NCBI GenBank assembly: GCA_946807835.1
Contig: OX327703.1
Span: forward strand, 6,207,501 to 6,271,500
Direction: 5' to 3'
Source: Ailanthus altissimus
Taxonomy: Eukaryota > Streptophyta > Magnoliopsida > Sapindales > Simaroubaceae
DNA: 64,000 nt
Under the pieces are notes generated by a model. It was not told the origin of the DNA and ran no database searches. It was given only the letters and a program-made list of their open reading frames with translations. A program made the position numbers and the translations under genes. Every line of letters starts with the position of its first letter. Within the stretch, counting starts at the first letter, position 1. This document shows positions 38,830 through 50,112 of this stretch, one piece after another.

Positions 38830-41053
38830 GCATGCTTACCAATGCGAAGATGTCCAAGACTTTCTGGGGAGAAGCTGTAGTGACTGCTGCTTACTTGATA
38901 AACAGAAGTCCCTCCTCAACAATTGACTTCATGACGCCAGAAAAGAAATGGTCTAGAAATCCTCCGAAGTATGACCATCTTAGAATATTTGGTTGCCCTG
39001 CCTTTGTACATGTTAAGGAGGGGAAGTTGGAACCTAGAGCTATCAAAGGGGTATTCATAGGATATCCCGAAGGAGTAAAAGGATACAAGGTGTGGTGTAA
39101 AGACTTAACACCACCAAGGAGTATCATAAGCCGTGATGTGACGTTCGATGAGATGACGATGTTGAAAACCTCCCAAGTAGATGAGAAAAAAGAACCTGTG
39201 ACCAAGGAAAACTCAGCACCCAAGTCAATAGAAGTTGAAGTAGCGCCTGAAAACGGATCTGATATGCCCCCAGATCAACACTTCAACAAGGAAATCCTTG
39301 AAGATGAACCAAGAACACCGACGTGTTCCTCCAAGTCCACCCAAAAGAAGACTAGAACTCCTGAGTTGGAACTTGAAGAGTACCAGCTTGCTAGAGACAG
39401 TCTGAGAATGATTAACCCACCAGTCAGGTATGCACAAGCAGACTTAGTTGCTCATGCTTTTAATTATGCTTACACTCTTGAGTATGATGAGCCTAGGACA
39501 TATGGTGAGGCTATAAATAGTGAAAACAAGAAAGAATAGCAGCAGGCCATGGAAGAAGAGATTAGTTCTCTTAAGAAGAACAATACCTGGAAGTTGGTGG
39601 AGAGACCTCAAAAGAAGCTAGTCGGGTGCAAGTGGGTGTATAAGGTGAAGGAGGGGATACCGGGGATTGAGCCTACGAGATTTAAGGCTAGGTTAGTAGC
39701 ACAAGGTTTTACTCAGAGAGAGGGAGTCGATTTTCATGAGATATTCTCTCCAGTTGTCAAGCACACATCTATTATGATTTTGTTAGCTATGTGTGCAAAC
39801 CTTGATTTACATCTAGAGCAAATGGATGTAAAGACAGCTTTTCTACATGGAGAGCTTGAAGAAACAATATACATGGCACAGCCGCAAGGGTTCGAGGAGC
39901 CCGGTAAAGAAGATCATGCTTGTTTGCTAAAGAAGTCATTATACGGGTTAAAGTAATCACCTAGACAGTGGTATAGGAGATTTGATGAGTTTATGATGGC
40001 TTGTGGCTTTAGTAGAAGCAAGTATGATGGATGCGTGTACTTCAAAAACATGAGTTATGGGATGATGTATTTGCTTCTATATGTCGATGATATATTGATC
40101 GCATGCAAAAATATGGAAGAAATACAGAAGCTCAAGAAGCAGTTAAGTGGCGAGTTTAAAATGAAGGATTTAGGAGCAGCGAAAAGAATTTGGGTATGGA
40201 CATTGTGAAGGAAAGAAGAGATGTTATCTTCTTGTCCCAACAGCGATATATAGGCAAAATTCTGGAGAAGTTCGGTATGTCAAACGCGAAGGTTGTCTCT
40301 ACTCCTTTGGCCATGCATTTCAGACTGTCAGCAACACAGTCGCCGACATCCGAGGATGAGAAAATGCAGATGAGCAAAGTACCGTATGCAAGCGCTGTGG
40401 GGAGTATCATGTATGTAATGGTTTGCACAAGACCAGACATAGCACAGGCTGTGAGTGTGGTGAGTAGATACATGGCGAATCCGGGTAAAGATCACTGGCT
40501 TGCAGTAAAGTGGATTCTGAGATATCTCAAGGGAACGTCGAATCACGGGTTGGTGTATAAGAAGGACGATGACAGCAATGAAATGGTAAGAGGGTACGTA
40601 GACTTAGATTATGCAGGTGATCTTGACAAGAGAAGATCGTTGACAGGCTACGTATTCACAGTGTTTGGGTGTAGTGTGTGTTAGAGATCAGTTCTACAAC
40701 ATGTGGTTGCACTTTCTACCACAGAGGCAGAGTACATAGTTGTTGGTGAAGCTATAAAGAAGGCCGTGTGGTTAAAAGGCATATGCGCCGAGATATTGGC
40801 TCACAAAGAAGAAAACACTGGTGTATACTATAACAGACAGAGTGCCATACACCTAAGCAAGCATCAAGTGTTCCATGAGAGGTCGAAACACATTGATGTG
40901 AGGCTCCATTACATTCGTGAGATTGTCCAAAGTGGTAAAGTTAGTCTGACAAAGATAGCGTCATCTAAAAACCCTGCTGATATGTTGACTAAGCCACTGC
41001 CCTCGGTTAAGTTCGTCCTATGCAAGGACTTAACCGGAGTCACTACTTTGTAA
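38830..41053 (+). pseudogene. pol relic of element E: integrase C-part, reverse transcriptase, RNase H
   Basis: The integrase C-terminal half is present (MSKTFWGEAVVTAAYLINRS, then GCPAFVHVKEGKLEPRAIKG), followed by the variable linker. Reverse transcriptase contains VGCKWVYKVKEG, QMDVKTAFLHGELEE and YVDDILIA (about 40083-40106). RNase H contains YAGDLDKRRSLTGYVF and STTEAEY. Damage seen: stop TAG at 39537; stop TAA at 39954 where Gln is expected after YGLK; a one-base deletion near 40190; stop TAG at 40682 where Trp is expected. The late RNase H Asp (usually in DSQSA) is Asn here (YNRQSA). The protease and the catalytic integrase core are absent. It is non-autonomous. Confidence 0.9.
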
Positions 41054-41110
41054 GGGTGACCGAAGATGCGGAAATGAGAGATTGAGTTACTTTGTGGATG
41101 ATTTTGAATC

Positions 41111-41122
41111 AAGGAGGGAATT
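41111..41122 (+). other. Polypurine tract of element E
   Basis: aaggagggaatt directly before the 3' LTR; the usual site of plus-strand DNA priming. Confidence 0.85.
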
Positions 41123-41772
41123 TATAAGAATATTGATTAAAAATCATTGGAATATGATTTGGGGATCAAGCCAAGTGCGTAGGGTGCGCACAGATCGAAG
41201 ATGGACGCGAAAGGAGGCGAAAATCGAAGAAGGGCGCGCATCAGGCGCCAGCGCCGCGGCGCTGAACGCGGGAACAGTGTCCCGAAATTAGGAAACTTCC
41301 TAATTTCATCTCCCACTTGCTATAGGACTCCCTAATACGACTCCCACATGTATAGGGAATACCTAGGACGTCCCAAAGCCTATATAAAGGCTATCAATTG
41401 GCTTGTAAATAATATAGAGAGTGAACTTAACAACCTTTGTGATCAAGTTAGTGAGATCTTTGTGATCTTAGAGAGATCTTGGTGATCACCAATAATCTTA
41501 GTGGTTCTTTGTGAGAGAAAATCCCTAGAGAGCAAGAGAGAGTATTCTTTGTGATCTTTCTTGTAATAGGCATACTTTGTGGTTGCTTTGTGATTCAGAA
41601 TAAGAGAAGAGTGTAATCTTGATCCGCCGTGGACGTAGGCAAGTTGCAGAACCACGTAATTCTTTGTGTGTTCTTCTTCTACCATTTCTCTCTTTTATTT
41701 CTTAATAACTTGTTCTGCATTATTATATTACTTGGGTGTTGTTTAGCTCGTTTGTGTGCTTCCGCTTCAACA
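41123..41772 (+). repeat. 3' LTR of copia element E (650 bp, 121-bp internal deletion)
   Basis: Starts tataagaatatt and ends TTCAACA. It is colinear with the 5' LTR except for loss of the segment between GC-rich cores (one core left at 41248-41261), a 13-base deletion near 41500 and an insertion near 41213. TATA box at 41380-41390. Confidence 0.95.
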
Positions 41773-42595
41773 AATATATTAATAACTATATTTTATTAAT
41801 AAATTAAACCAATTTAAAATAACAACACTAAAATTTATTTAATTTATTTAGTAATTAAAATTAATTTAAAAGGGTGTTTTGGCCTTCTAGATCATTTTTC
41901 TACCTATTTTTTTTAAAATTAATTCATTTATCATTAATTCTATTAATGTTTTATAAATTCTATGCACTTTGATGAGAGAGAGGAGAAAAATGAAGATGAG
42001 GTTGAAAAAAAGTGTTTAAATTTGACCTTTTTAACTATAAAAAAAAAATTTAAAATTTCATTTGTATCTAAAAAAATTTCCCATAAAATTGGGGTCCTTT
42101 TCAAAAATATTCCTATAATTTTGGTTAAATCAAATTTACGAAAATTATATAAGATGACTGAAGTCGTTGCTCTCTCTTGTCAGATTCTCCGTTCCTGAAA
42201 AGAGACAACTAATAAACTTATCTCGCTAACACATGGCCTACGTAATATATTCATGTCATATGGGCCATCGTGTTGCCATAACAAGTGATAAGCTCATAGA
42301 GCGCACCGTTATTATTATATTCAAAATCTCCATTTTAAATCATGTAAACTAAATTTTTGCTACTGAATTATTTAAGTGTAAAGCGCAAAATTAGTTATTC
42401 AATTAATTGTTTTACATTTAAATCTTTTTAATTAAAAAAATGATTTACATAAATTTCTCAAGAGCTCCTTTTTGGATTTAACTCATTTTCTAATTTCATT
42501 TTTTTAAAATTTTTCATATTTAAATCTAGTGGACATAATTACTATTATACTACAAACAAATAAAAATACATTTTTAAAAAAAATAAAAAAAATAC

Positions 42596-42626
<31 letters not shown>

Positions 42627-43036
42627 AGAATAACAACTAAGTAACAAGTTAAAAAAAAAAAGACGCTTTTTATTTTAGTGGTCACCGCAGATTTTTTTAT
42701 TAAAAGGTAGAATAAACTATACAGCTGTATTAAATATTAATTCTAGTATTCAACAAAGAAATTGCGTATGCATGCCCATGAATTGGCACACCTTTTGTTG
42801 AGTCTAACTTATGAGATTATTTAATTTCATAAACTGTCATCACATTTTGAATTTCTTATAATTGAGGATGTTTTGCTTTTTTGAGTTAATTTAATTATTA
42901 TTACACTAAGAAAAAAGAAATTGTATTAAAAATAATTAATAATTAGGATAGATTTTTCCTTCTTTTTTTCTTTCTGGTGGTGGGGGAGTTGGCGACTAAA
43001 GTTGTAATATATCAAAATAATAAATAGAGTAAAAAA
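41773..43036. other. AT-rich spacer with a (TA)n microsatellite
   Basis: No gene is recognised; the 78-codon frame at 41962-42198 has no family features. A (TA)14 microsatellite occupies about 42599-42626. Confidence 0.5.
42599..42626. repeat. (TA)14 microsatellite
   Basis: Uninterrupted TA dinucleotides. Confidence 0.95.
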
Positions 43037-43984
43037 TAGGGTTAGTAAAAATTTTTAAGGGTTAGAGTTTCGTAAAGATCCGCTTTAAATAGAAAGTAAT
43101 TTAAATTATATTTTAAATATCATTTTAAAATGGGACCAATTTGGGTATAATAATTAAAATTTAAATTAAATTTGAGTTGGATTTAGAGATAAGTTAATTT
43201 TTTAAAACTCTCTTCAAATACCCAATTTAAAAATAAAACTAAAATATCATAATATGAAAATAATTTACTTATTATACATATCAAAGTTATTTACATGCTA
43301 AATTTGAAAGTGTAAAATTTACTTTATATTTTAAAAAAATTGTACTCTTATTCATATGTTTAATTTTTAATTTTTTTAATTATATTTAATATTAGATAAT
43401 TACTTTCAAATTACAGTGAACTTACTTGTTGAGGAAGAAAAAGAAGATAAAGAGGAACAAATAAAATAAGTAAATAATTTTATTACAATTTTTTATTTTT
43501 TAATCATCACTCGTTTAACTCAAAATATCTTTTATTTTGTGTTATAGGTTTACGAAGAATTTTAATAAAGACTTGATTTTTAGATTACAAAACAAATATG
43601 ATAATTTATATGCTAAAGTTCAAAGAAACTATTAATTTTTGTGATTTTTATATTTTAATTTATATTATTAATTTTTTAAATTTATAGTTGAAGACTTAAA
43701 TCATCGATATAGTTTATATTTTTATGTAATACTTATAATTTTTTTAGTATATTATAATTATATGGAATGAAATATTATTTTACAAAATTAAGTCGATACA
43801 TTAGAAAAGTATTTAAAAACATTTTAAAAATCGGGTATAAAATATCTATAAGATCCCATTCTCTCTTACTCTGAACTCAAATTAAATATATAAACTATAA
43901 AATGAGTATAAAGATTTTTACACTATTCCAATTTAGAGATAGAGATTTTGATCCTTGCCCCACCCCAACTCACTGCCAGCCCTA
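43037..43984. mobile_element. Putative non-autonomous hAT-like element (948 bp)
   Basis: The left end TAGGGTTAGTAAAAAT and the reverse complement of the right end, TAGGGCTGGCAGTGAG, form an imperfect terminal inverted repeat of the plant TAGGGNTGGCAA type (from recall). Flanking 8-mers gtaaaaaa (43029-43036) and ttagaaaa (43985-43992) match at six of eight positions, as expected for a decayed hAT duplication. Inside there is no coding sequence. Sequences next to both ends are of the GGGTTNGGGTTTCGTAAAGATCCGC / CCCCACCCCAACTC style typical of this MITE class. Confidence 0.45.
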
Positions 43985-44964
43985 TTAGAAAACCAAGCAA
44001 AAAATTATTATAAGACTCAAAGTTACAACTTAAATAAAATGCACATTTTTTCATGACATAATTTATTTTTGTAGAAGTCAATTAAATGCTAAAAAATTAG
44101 AGGGGAAACAAATAAAATAATATAAACAAAATTTTGAAAATGAGAAAAAGATATAGAGAAAAAATTTAGGCTATTTTGGATCGGGGGTTGATTCTTCAAA
44201 TTCATTCATTGCTAATTGTGAATTTACAGGGGACCTGAAGCACAATTTTTCTTTAGAAGGGACTTAAGGAAAAACAATTTTCTAGCCGACTTTCCCCCTC
44301 GGTGTTTTTTCATTTTTTTTATTCTAATTATTTATTCATACAAATTATCATATTTACAATTATAAATACAATAAACAATATTAATGTGTTTTAAATTTTA
44401 GATATTTTATTTCATAATATATACAAATCAAACTATTTGACATCAACTTTTGAATGAAATAACTTATTACAAGTTCGTAGTAATTAAATGGTAAAAATTG
44501 TAATGAATTATTTTTAAAAAATACAAAAAACCATCATTCATTTAATTCATATATACTTTATAATTAAGTATTTATTAAACACTCATATATTTCCATTCAC
44601 AATTAATATACTCATTTTATAATAGTGGTAGCTTTAAAATTACAATAACTCTTTATACCAAGAATAATGCTACATTAATTAAATGTTATTTTAAATAATT
44701 TGATAAATAATTATTATGTGATGAAATAGTATAATGAATAATTTTGTAAATTTTTTTATATTGTAATCTATAGTTGCTTGACATACTAATTTAAGAAAAT
44801 ATTTAAAAAAAATATTATTACTCTTCCACCAAATAAACTCATAAGGCTTTATATACTTTTTTTTTACAGAAGACATTATATGCTTAAAAGAAAAGAAAAA
44901 CAAAAAAAAAATCAATATACATGCACTTCGTCTAGGAGAGTACTATTGAATTGTAAAGACATTA
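43985..44964. other. AT-rich spacer
   Basis: No gene is recognised. A stretch near 44660-44740 (AATAATGCTACATTAATTAAATG, then TAATTATTATGTGATGAAATAG) resembles one arm of the MITE at 49689-49882. Confidence 0.4.
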
Positions 44965-46048
44965 CAGTAGAAGTTGAGGCAAAAGTGTAGCAAGGCGTAG
45001 GGGGCATGGTCCGCCAAGCCCTAACAAATTTTTTTTAATTAATTAATTATTTTTATTATTAAAATCTAATTTGATTCCCCCCTATATTTAATGGTTAAAT
45101 TTTTAATTTTAATTTAAGAAAATAGTACTTACTAGTATTAAAGATTTATATTTTGATACCATCTTTCTCTAATAGAAAATAATTTTTAATTTACAAGTGA
45201 TTTCTACATTTGTATTTTTTAAATTTTATTATCTTATCTTAATAAAGATAATTTTATACTTATAAGTGGTCCTATTTACACAACTTTTTCTTAATACAAA
45301 AAGAAGTTTATATTTGTAATTTTTTTTAATATAAATTACATATTTTCTTTAATACCATCTGTTTCTATATGAATAATACATAGACTCTCAATTGCAAGCA
45401 TTAAATGATAGTTGTAAATGAGCATACAGTTAAGTTGTTTAGTCTTAGTTCAGCTTTGGACCTATTAGAATGTTATAAATCTTTTAAGATTAATGATATG
45501 TACCAATTGGTAAACAAATATTATCCAAAAGACTTCATATATGCTGAAAAAATGAATTTGAGAAATCAATTTTGCATTATGAGTACATGTAGTTCAACAT
45601 CTAGAGTTTCAAAGTTTGTTGACTATTTCTCAAGTAAGCAAATGGTTGGTAAAGGCTAGAAAAATGATAATTTTTTCTTAGTTTGCAGATTAAATTCTCT
45701 CTTTTAGTGTCTACTGCAATCAATGAACGTTTATTTTTTACCATGCATATTATAAAGGAAAGATTTTGCAACAAAATACAGGATAACTTTTTGAAAAACT
45801 CATTGATCAAGTATATTGAAAGAAATTGTAGAAAATTTTAACATAAAATTAATTATAGATGATTTTCGAGATTTGAAAGAATGTCGAGCCGCCTTTGATA
45901 TAAGATTATGAAAAAGTGCTCAACAATATATATTTTTTTCTATTCATTTATAATTGACATAGAATAAAAATAATATTTTATTTTATTAAACTTAAAAATT
46001 TATGTTATGATTTGAGCCCCCAAAACTCAAATCTTGGTTCTGCCCCTA
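44965..46048 (+). mobile_element. Deleted hAT transposon relic (TTF/ZMYM1-like type)
   Basis: Left end cagtagaagttgagg...gggggcatggtccgccaagccc and right end (reverse complement TTAGGGGCAGAACCAAGATTTGAG) are decayed forms of the CAGTGGCGGA / CAGGGGCGGAACC ends of this transposon group, as I recall them. A C-terminal transposase fragment lies inside at 45405-45908. A target duplication was not found, so exact ends are uncertain. Confidence 0.55.
45405..45908 (+). pseudogene. hAT transposase C-terminal (dimerisation) relic
   Basis: The frame from about 45405 includes FSLSSALDLLECYKSFKI, then KINDMYQLVNKYYPKDFIYAEK, as in the region before the hATC domain of plant ZMYM1/TTF-type transposases. 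After a frameshift and a gap, 45700-45905 gives the hATC core (VSTAINERLFFTMHIIKERF, FLKNSLIKYIER). Near 45855 a further shift gives IIDDFRDLKECRAAF, the usual tail. The catalytic N-terminal part is deleted. Confidence 0.65.
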
Positions 46049-46081
46049 AGTAGAAAAATAATAGTCATATTTTCTTTCCTT

Positions 46082-46140
46082 CCTACTACACATCTCAAGT
46101 CGTATCTCAAATTATATCCCAAATAATGATGTGTCAAGTA
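46082..46140. repeat. Fragment of a MITE arm
   Basis: CTACTACACATCTCAAGT and the following ~40 bases match one arm of the palindromic MITE at 49689-49882. It is next to the left LTR of copia element C. Confidence 0.5.
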
Positions 46141-46149
46141 TGTTATATA

Positions 46150-46848
46150 TTTCTAGAGTATTTTAAAATAAACAAAATAAGACATGAGAAAACAAGGAAA
46201 TGTAAAACAAAAAAAACGTTGAAACTGGCATTAAGTATGGACTTAGTGCCACAATGCTTGACATATAGGGCCACGAAACTAATGTAAAAACATTCAGCAC
46301 CGTAGCACTAGAAAAGCAACGTTGTGGTGCTAAATCTGAAACACTCAACACTGCGGCATTAGTCACTAGATGTGACTATTAAAGTCACTAAATGTCACAC
46401 TGCTGGAGAAGCATCTCTACAGTGCTAAATCCAAAATAATCAACACTGCATATTTGATAATTGATTGTGATTATTGGAAAGTCATTATGCCTTTCTAACA
46501 CTTGTGGCCCTTTGAAGGGGTTTGGTCTCTCCTAAAAGCCATATCTTTTCTATAAATACAAGCTCATCTCTAAAGAGAGCGACAAATACAACATCTATAT
46601 TCCTTGATTCATTTCTCTACAATTTATATACTCTATCTTCAATAGTCTTTACTTATTGTCTATGGAAAAATGCATTCGAGTGTGCACTTTTATAATTTTT
46701 AATTGTCATTAAATCTTGGGATTATATTGTCATTCAAATCCTTGTGCATTAAGATTATCATCTTGTGGGTAGAAATAGTCTTAAGGATAATGCCTAGTGC
46801 TAATTGACAATCATTTAAAGCTGTATCCTCATTTATATTTTACTAACA
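46150..46848 (+). repeat. 5' LTR of copia element C (left border approximate)
   Basis: Contains a decayed array of GCACCGTAGCACTAG / GTTGTGGTGCTAAAT-type near-palindromes at 46229-46443, a TATA box CTATAAATAC at 46550-46559, and a conserved downstream block ending in TATCCTCATTTATATTTTACTAACA. All of these are shared with 49038-49643. Confidence 0.75.
46550..46559 (+). promoter_or_regulatory. TATA box in the 5' LTR of element C
   Basis: CTATAAATAC, about 107-320 bases downstream of the near-palindrome array. The corresponding site in the 3' LTR is decayed to TTTATAATGC (49342-49351). Confidence 0.55.
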
Positions 46849-47039
46849 CTTTAAATTCTTCATTGTTAGTTGTAGGAAAATTATTGTTTGAGGCTTATGA
46901 GAAGTAAAAGAATGAGGAAATACATAAATTTTGGTAATAAATTTTATATATTTCTTATGAAAGAGGAACCTAAAAAATTTAAAAAGGCTATGTCCTCTTA
47001 TGATACTCTTTTATGAAGAGAGACTATAAATGATGAAAT

Positions 47040-48518
47040 CAACTCCTTCACGAGTAATCATGCATGGCTACTATTGATTTGCCTCCTAAAACCAAGCTCA
47101 TTGGTTGTAAATGGATCTTCAAAAAGAAGATAAAGGGTTGATGGTCCAATTGAAAAGTATAAGGCAAGATTGACTGCCAAAGGGTTCACACAAAAGAAAG
47201 ATTTAGATTACTTTTATATTTGTGCTCCTATAACTAGAATTATAACCATTAGAATCTAAATTGCATTGGCTATAATTCATGATTTACGCATACATTAAAT
47301 GGATGTTGAAATTACCTTTTTAAATAGAGATTTAAAAGAGAAAATTTATATGGAACGACTGAAAGATTATGTGAGTGCTGGTACATAACATAAAGTATAC
47401 AAACTTGTGTAATCATTATATGGCTTGAAACAAGCACCAAAATAATGGCATGAGAAATTTGACACTGCTTTGGTATCAAATTATTTTATAATTAATGATT
47501 AAGACAAATGTATCTATCTTAAAACATTTGATACTGATAATTACGTCATCATATGTCTCTATATGAATGTCATGCTTATATTCAGTCCTAGCAAAAAAGT
47601 GATAAATGAGACTAAGAACTTTCTGTCAACTAAATTTGATATAAATGATATTAGAGAAGTGAATGTTATTCTTAGTATTAAGATAATGAAAACATCTAAT
47701 GATCTAACCTTATCCCAAGAACACTTTATGGATAAATTCGAAAAAAGGTTTGGGTTCTTTGCAAATTAACTGGTGACAACACTTTATGATGCTAGTACTA
47801 AACTTTCTAAGAATATTGAGCATATATATAATGATAATTAGATCCGTTATGCTCAAATAATGGATAGTCTCATATATTTTATGAATAATACTAGTCCTGA
47901 TATATCAAATGTTGTAAAAAAAATACTACGTAGATATATTCAAAATCTAGGTAAAGAACATTAAAGTACCTTATATAGACTTGCAAAATATTTAATAGGT
48001 ACTAAAATCTATAGACTCAAATATAGTCGATCATAACTTGAGTTAGAAGGTTATTATGATGCATATTATATCTCTAAATCTAATGAGATTAAGTCTACTA
48101 ATGGATTTGTATTCACCTTAGGTGGATGTGTTGTATATTAAAAATGCACTAAACAAACAAGTATAGCTCTATCTAATATGGAGTCCGAGTTGATAGCTTT
48201 GAAAAATGTTTGTTCTAAAGTAAAGTAGTTGAGAAAACTCATAACTAACTTCTCATTTACTCTCTTCCCTAATACATTGATTTCAATCCATTGTGATTAT
48301 CTACTATGATAGCTAGAGCGCAAAGTAAAATTTATAATGGAAAAAGTAGACACATGCATCTTAGACATAATATAATTAAGCAACTACTAGAATTTGGGAT
48401 GATAAGCCTAAATTTTGTGAGGTCAGAAATAAATTTGATCTATTCTTTGACTAAACAACAAAATATGAGATTAATGGACCGTATGTCAAAGGGGATGAGA
48501 CTTCTGCCTATAATATAA
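47040..48518 (+). pseudogene. Reverse transcriptase-RNase H relic of copia element C
   Basis: Recognisable blocks: DLPPKTKLIGCKWIFKKK (about 47076-47130), MDVEITFLNRDLKEKIYME (47300-47355), the region around the active site at 47563 (MNVMLIFSPSKKVINETKNF; expected YVDD is decayed to YMNVM), and the RNase H end KSRHMHLRHNIIKQLLEFG, then LTKQQNMRLMDRMSKGM (48340-48505). Stops and frameshifts are frequent. Only about 190 bases separate it from the 5' LTR, so gag to integrase is missing. Confidence 0.8.
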
Positions 48519-49037
48519 GGCAAGAATGATGGTACCTATATAATTAGAAGTAGGTACATAAGGGTAAAATTGGTCACTTGTTGTTCTATTGTACTACTGA
48601 CAATATATTGAGAGTCTAGCCCTAAGGTGAGGTAGTACATCTACAATGGAAATGATAAGTTTTATACTCTTAATAAATTACATATCTTATTATTGTATGG
48701 TGGTGTGTTATCTTACAAAACACATTTGATAGAATGTCATCTATGTGAGTATGAAATTAGGTTGATTCTTATAAGAGCTAAGTAGGCATCTCTAGAGCAT
48801 TCATGAAACTAAGATGGCACAGGGGCAAACAGTGCTACACCAATTGACATAAATAAGTTATAGAGAGTTTAACGTAAATATTTAATCCTCTATTTTACAC
48901 AAAGAAATAGTGGTTGATAGAAACCTAGTTTTACCCAGTGCTTAGAAAAGCACCAGTTGATATGCGTTAAATTCTACTGTTGATTTTGGAGTTAAATTAC
49001 TTATTATTTATTTTTGAAATAGGTGAAAAATTATTGT
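48519..49037 (+). other. 3' untranslated part of copia element C
   Basis: Noncoding sequence between the end of RNase H and the 3' LTR. No clear polypurine tract remains. Confidence 0.5.
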
Positions 49038-49643
49038 ATGTTCAAGAGTACGTCAAAATAAGCAAAGACTTGAGGAAATAAGAAAATGTAAAACACAGGG
49101 AAATCACAAACCAGTACTAAATATGGACTCAATGCCATGACGCTATATCTTTAGCACCGCGACACTGAAGTCAGAATACTCAGCGTCGCTATATTGAATC
49201 TAGAACACTCAGCACCATGACGCTAGAAAAGCAGTGTCATAGTGCTAATCACTGATTGTGACTATTAAAAATGTTACCATGCCTTTCCAATAATTATGGC
49301 TTTTTGAAGGGATCTGGTGTCTCTTCTAAGAGCCATCTCTCCTTTATAATGCAAGCTCATCTTAAAAGAGATGGATATATACAACATATATATTTCTTGA
49401 TTCATTTCTCTATAATCTACATACTCCATCTTCAATAATCTTTACTTTTTGTCCAAGAAAAATTGCATCTGAGCATGCATTCTTACAATTTTCAATTGTC
49501 ATTATATTCTAAAATTATATTGCCATTTAAACTGTTTTACCTCAAGATTGTCATCTTGTAGGGGCAGAGATAGTCTTAAAAGACAATGCCTAGCGTACCT
49601 TGACAACCTCTTAAAGTTTTATCCTCATTCATATTTTACTAAA
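49038..49643 (+). repeat. 3' LTR of copia element C
   Basis: Colinear with 46150-46848. It keeps a better preserved near-palindrome array (49132-49248; for example TAGCACCGCGACACTG, CAGCGTCGCTAT, CAGCACCATGACGCTAG). Confidence 0.75.
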
Positions 49644-49688
49644 AAGTAATTATCAAGTGATTTAATTGTGTAATAAATAATTTTAAAA

Positions 49689-49882
49689 TGAATAATACTA
49701 CACATCTCAAGTTTGTATCTAAAGTTGTCTCAAGTATTGATGTTTAAAGCAACCATTAGATAATAAAATGATGTAGTGGATAATTTTGAGATACACACAA
49801 TTTTACTATCCAATAATTGTTAGACACATCATTATTTAGGACACAACTTTGGATATAACTTGGAATATGTAAAATTACTTTA
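49689..49882. mobile_element. Palindromic MITE-like element
   Basis: The left half (AATAATACTACACATCTCAAGTTTGTATC..., from 49691) matches the reverse complement of the right half (AAGTAATTTTACATATTCCAAGTTATATCC..., ending near 49880) over roughly 90 bases with scattered mismatches. The unit can therefore fold into one long hairpin. It carries no coding sequence. It sits about 230 bases upstream of the NAC gene start. A single arm recurs at 46082-46140. Confidence 0.6.
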
Positions 49883-50112
49883 TTAATTTTTTATTATCTC
49901 ACCATCTAATAATTATTTAAAATATCATTATTTTGGATATAATGAGCATACAATTTACTCATTTATATGTGTATATATACATGTGTGTATGTTATATTCT
50001 CCTAGTTTTTTGGGTATATATATATATATATGTGTGTGTGTTATATTTGTATAGTTTCTCCATAAAACTTACGGCTAATATAATACTTGGTCACTCTACC
50101 AGCATTCTATTG
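49883..50112 (+). promoter_or_regulatory. Upstream region of the NAC gene with TA/TG microsatellite
   Basis: AT-rich. It contains a run of TATATA followed by TGTGTG at about 50015-50041 and a TATATTTGTATAG stretch at about 50042-50054. It is the only plausible core promoter for the gene starting at 50113, but no single TATA box can be picked out. Confidence 0.35.

Larger units (their letters stand above)
37638..41772 (+). mobile_element. Copia element E: young-looking, internally deleted LTR retrotransposon
   Basis: LTRs are at 37638-38413 and 41123-41772, with identical AATAT target duplications at 37633-37637 and 41773-41777. A primer site (TGGTATCAAAGC) adjoins the 5' LTR and a textbook polypurine tract (aaggagggaatt, 41111-41122) adjoins the 3' LTR. 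The two LTRs are visibly very similar apart from a 121-bp deletion and a few small indels, so insertion was recent relative to the rest of the window. The total length of 4.1 kb is short for a copia because the gag C-terminus, protease and most of integrase are deleted. Confidence 0.95.
46150..49643 (+). mobile_element. Copia element C: internally deleted LTR retrotransposon
   Basis: Two clearly related LTR-like blocks (about 46150-46848 and 49038-49643) flank a + strand copia pol remnant. Both end in TATTTTACTAA(C)A. Left borders are approximate because terminal sequence has decayed; no clean target duplication was found. Only reverse transcriptase and RNase H remain, so gag, protease and integrase are deleted. 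Confidence 0.75.

Noticed and set aside
49933..50112. Extending the NAC protein upstream to an ATG at 49933
   Set aside because: The added residues are encoded by TA/TG microsatellite sequence, and the NAC signature starts right after the ATG cluster at 50113.
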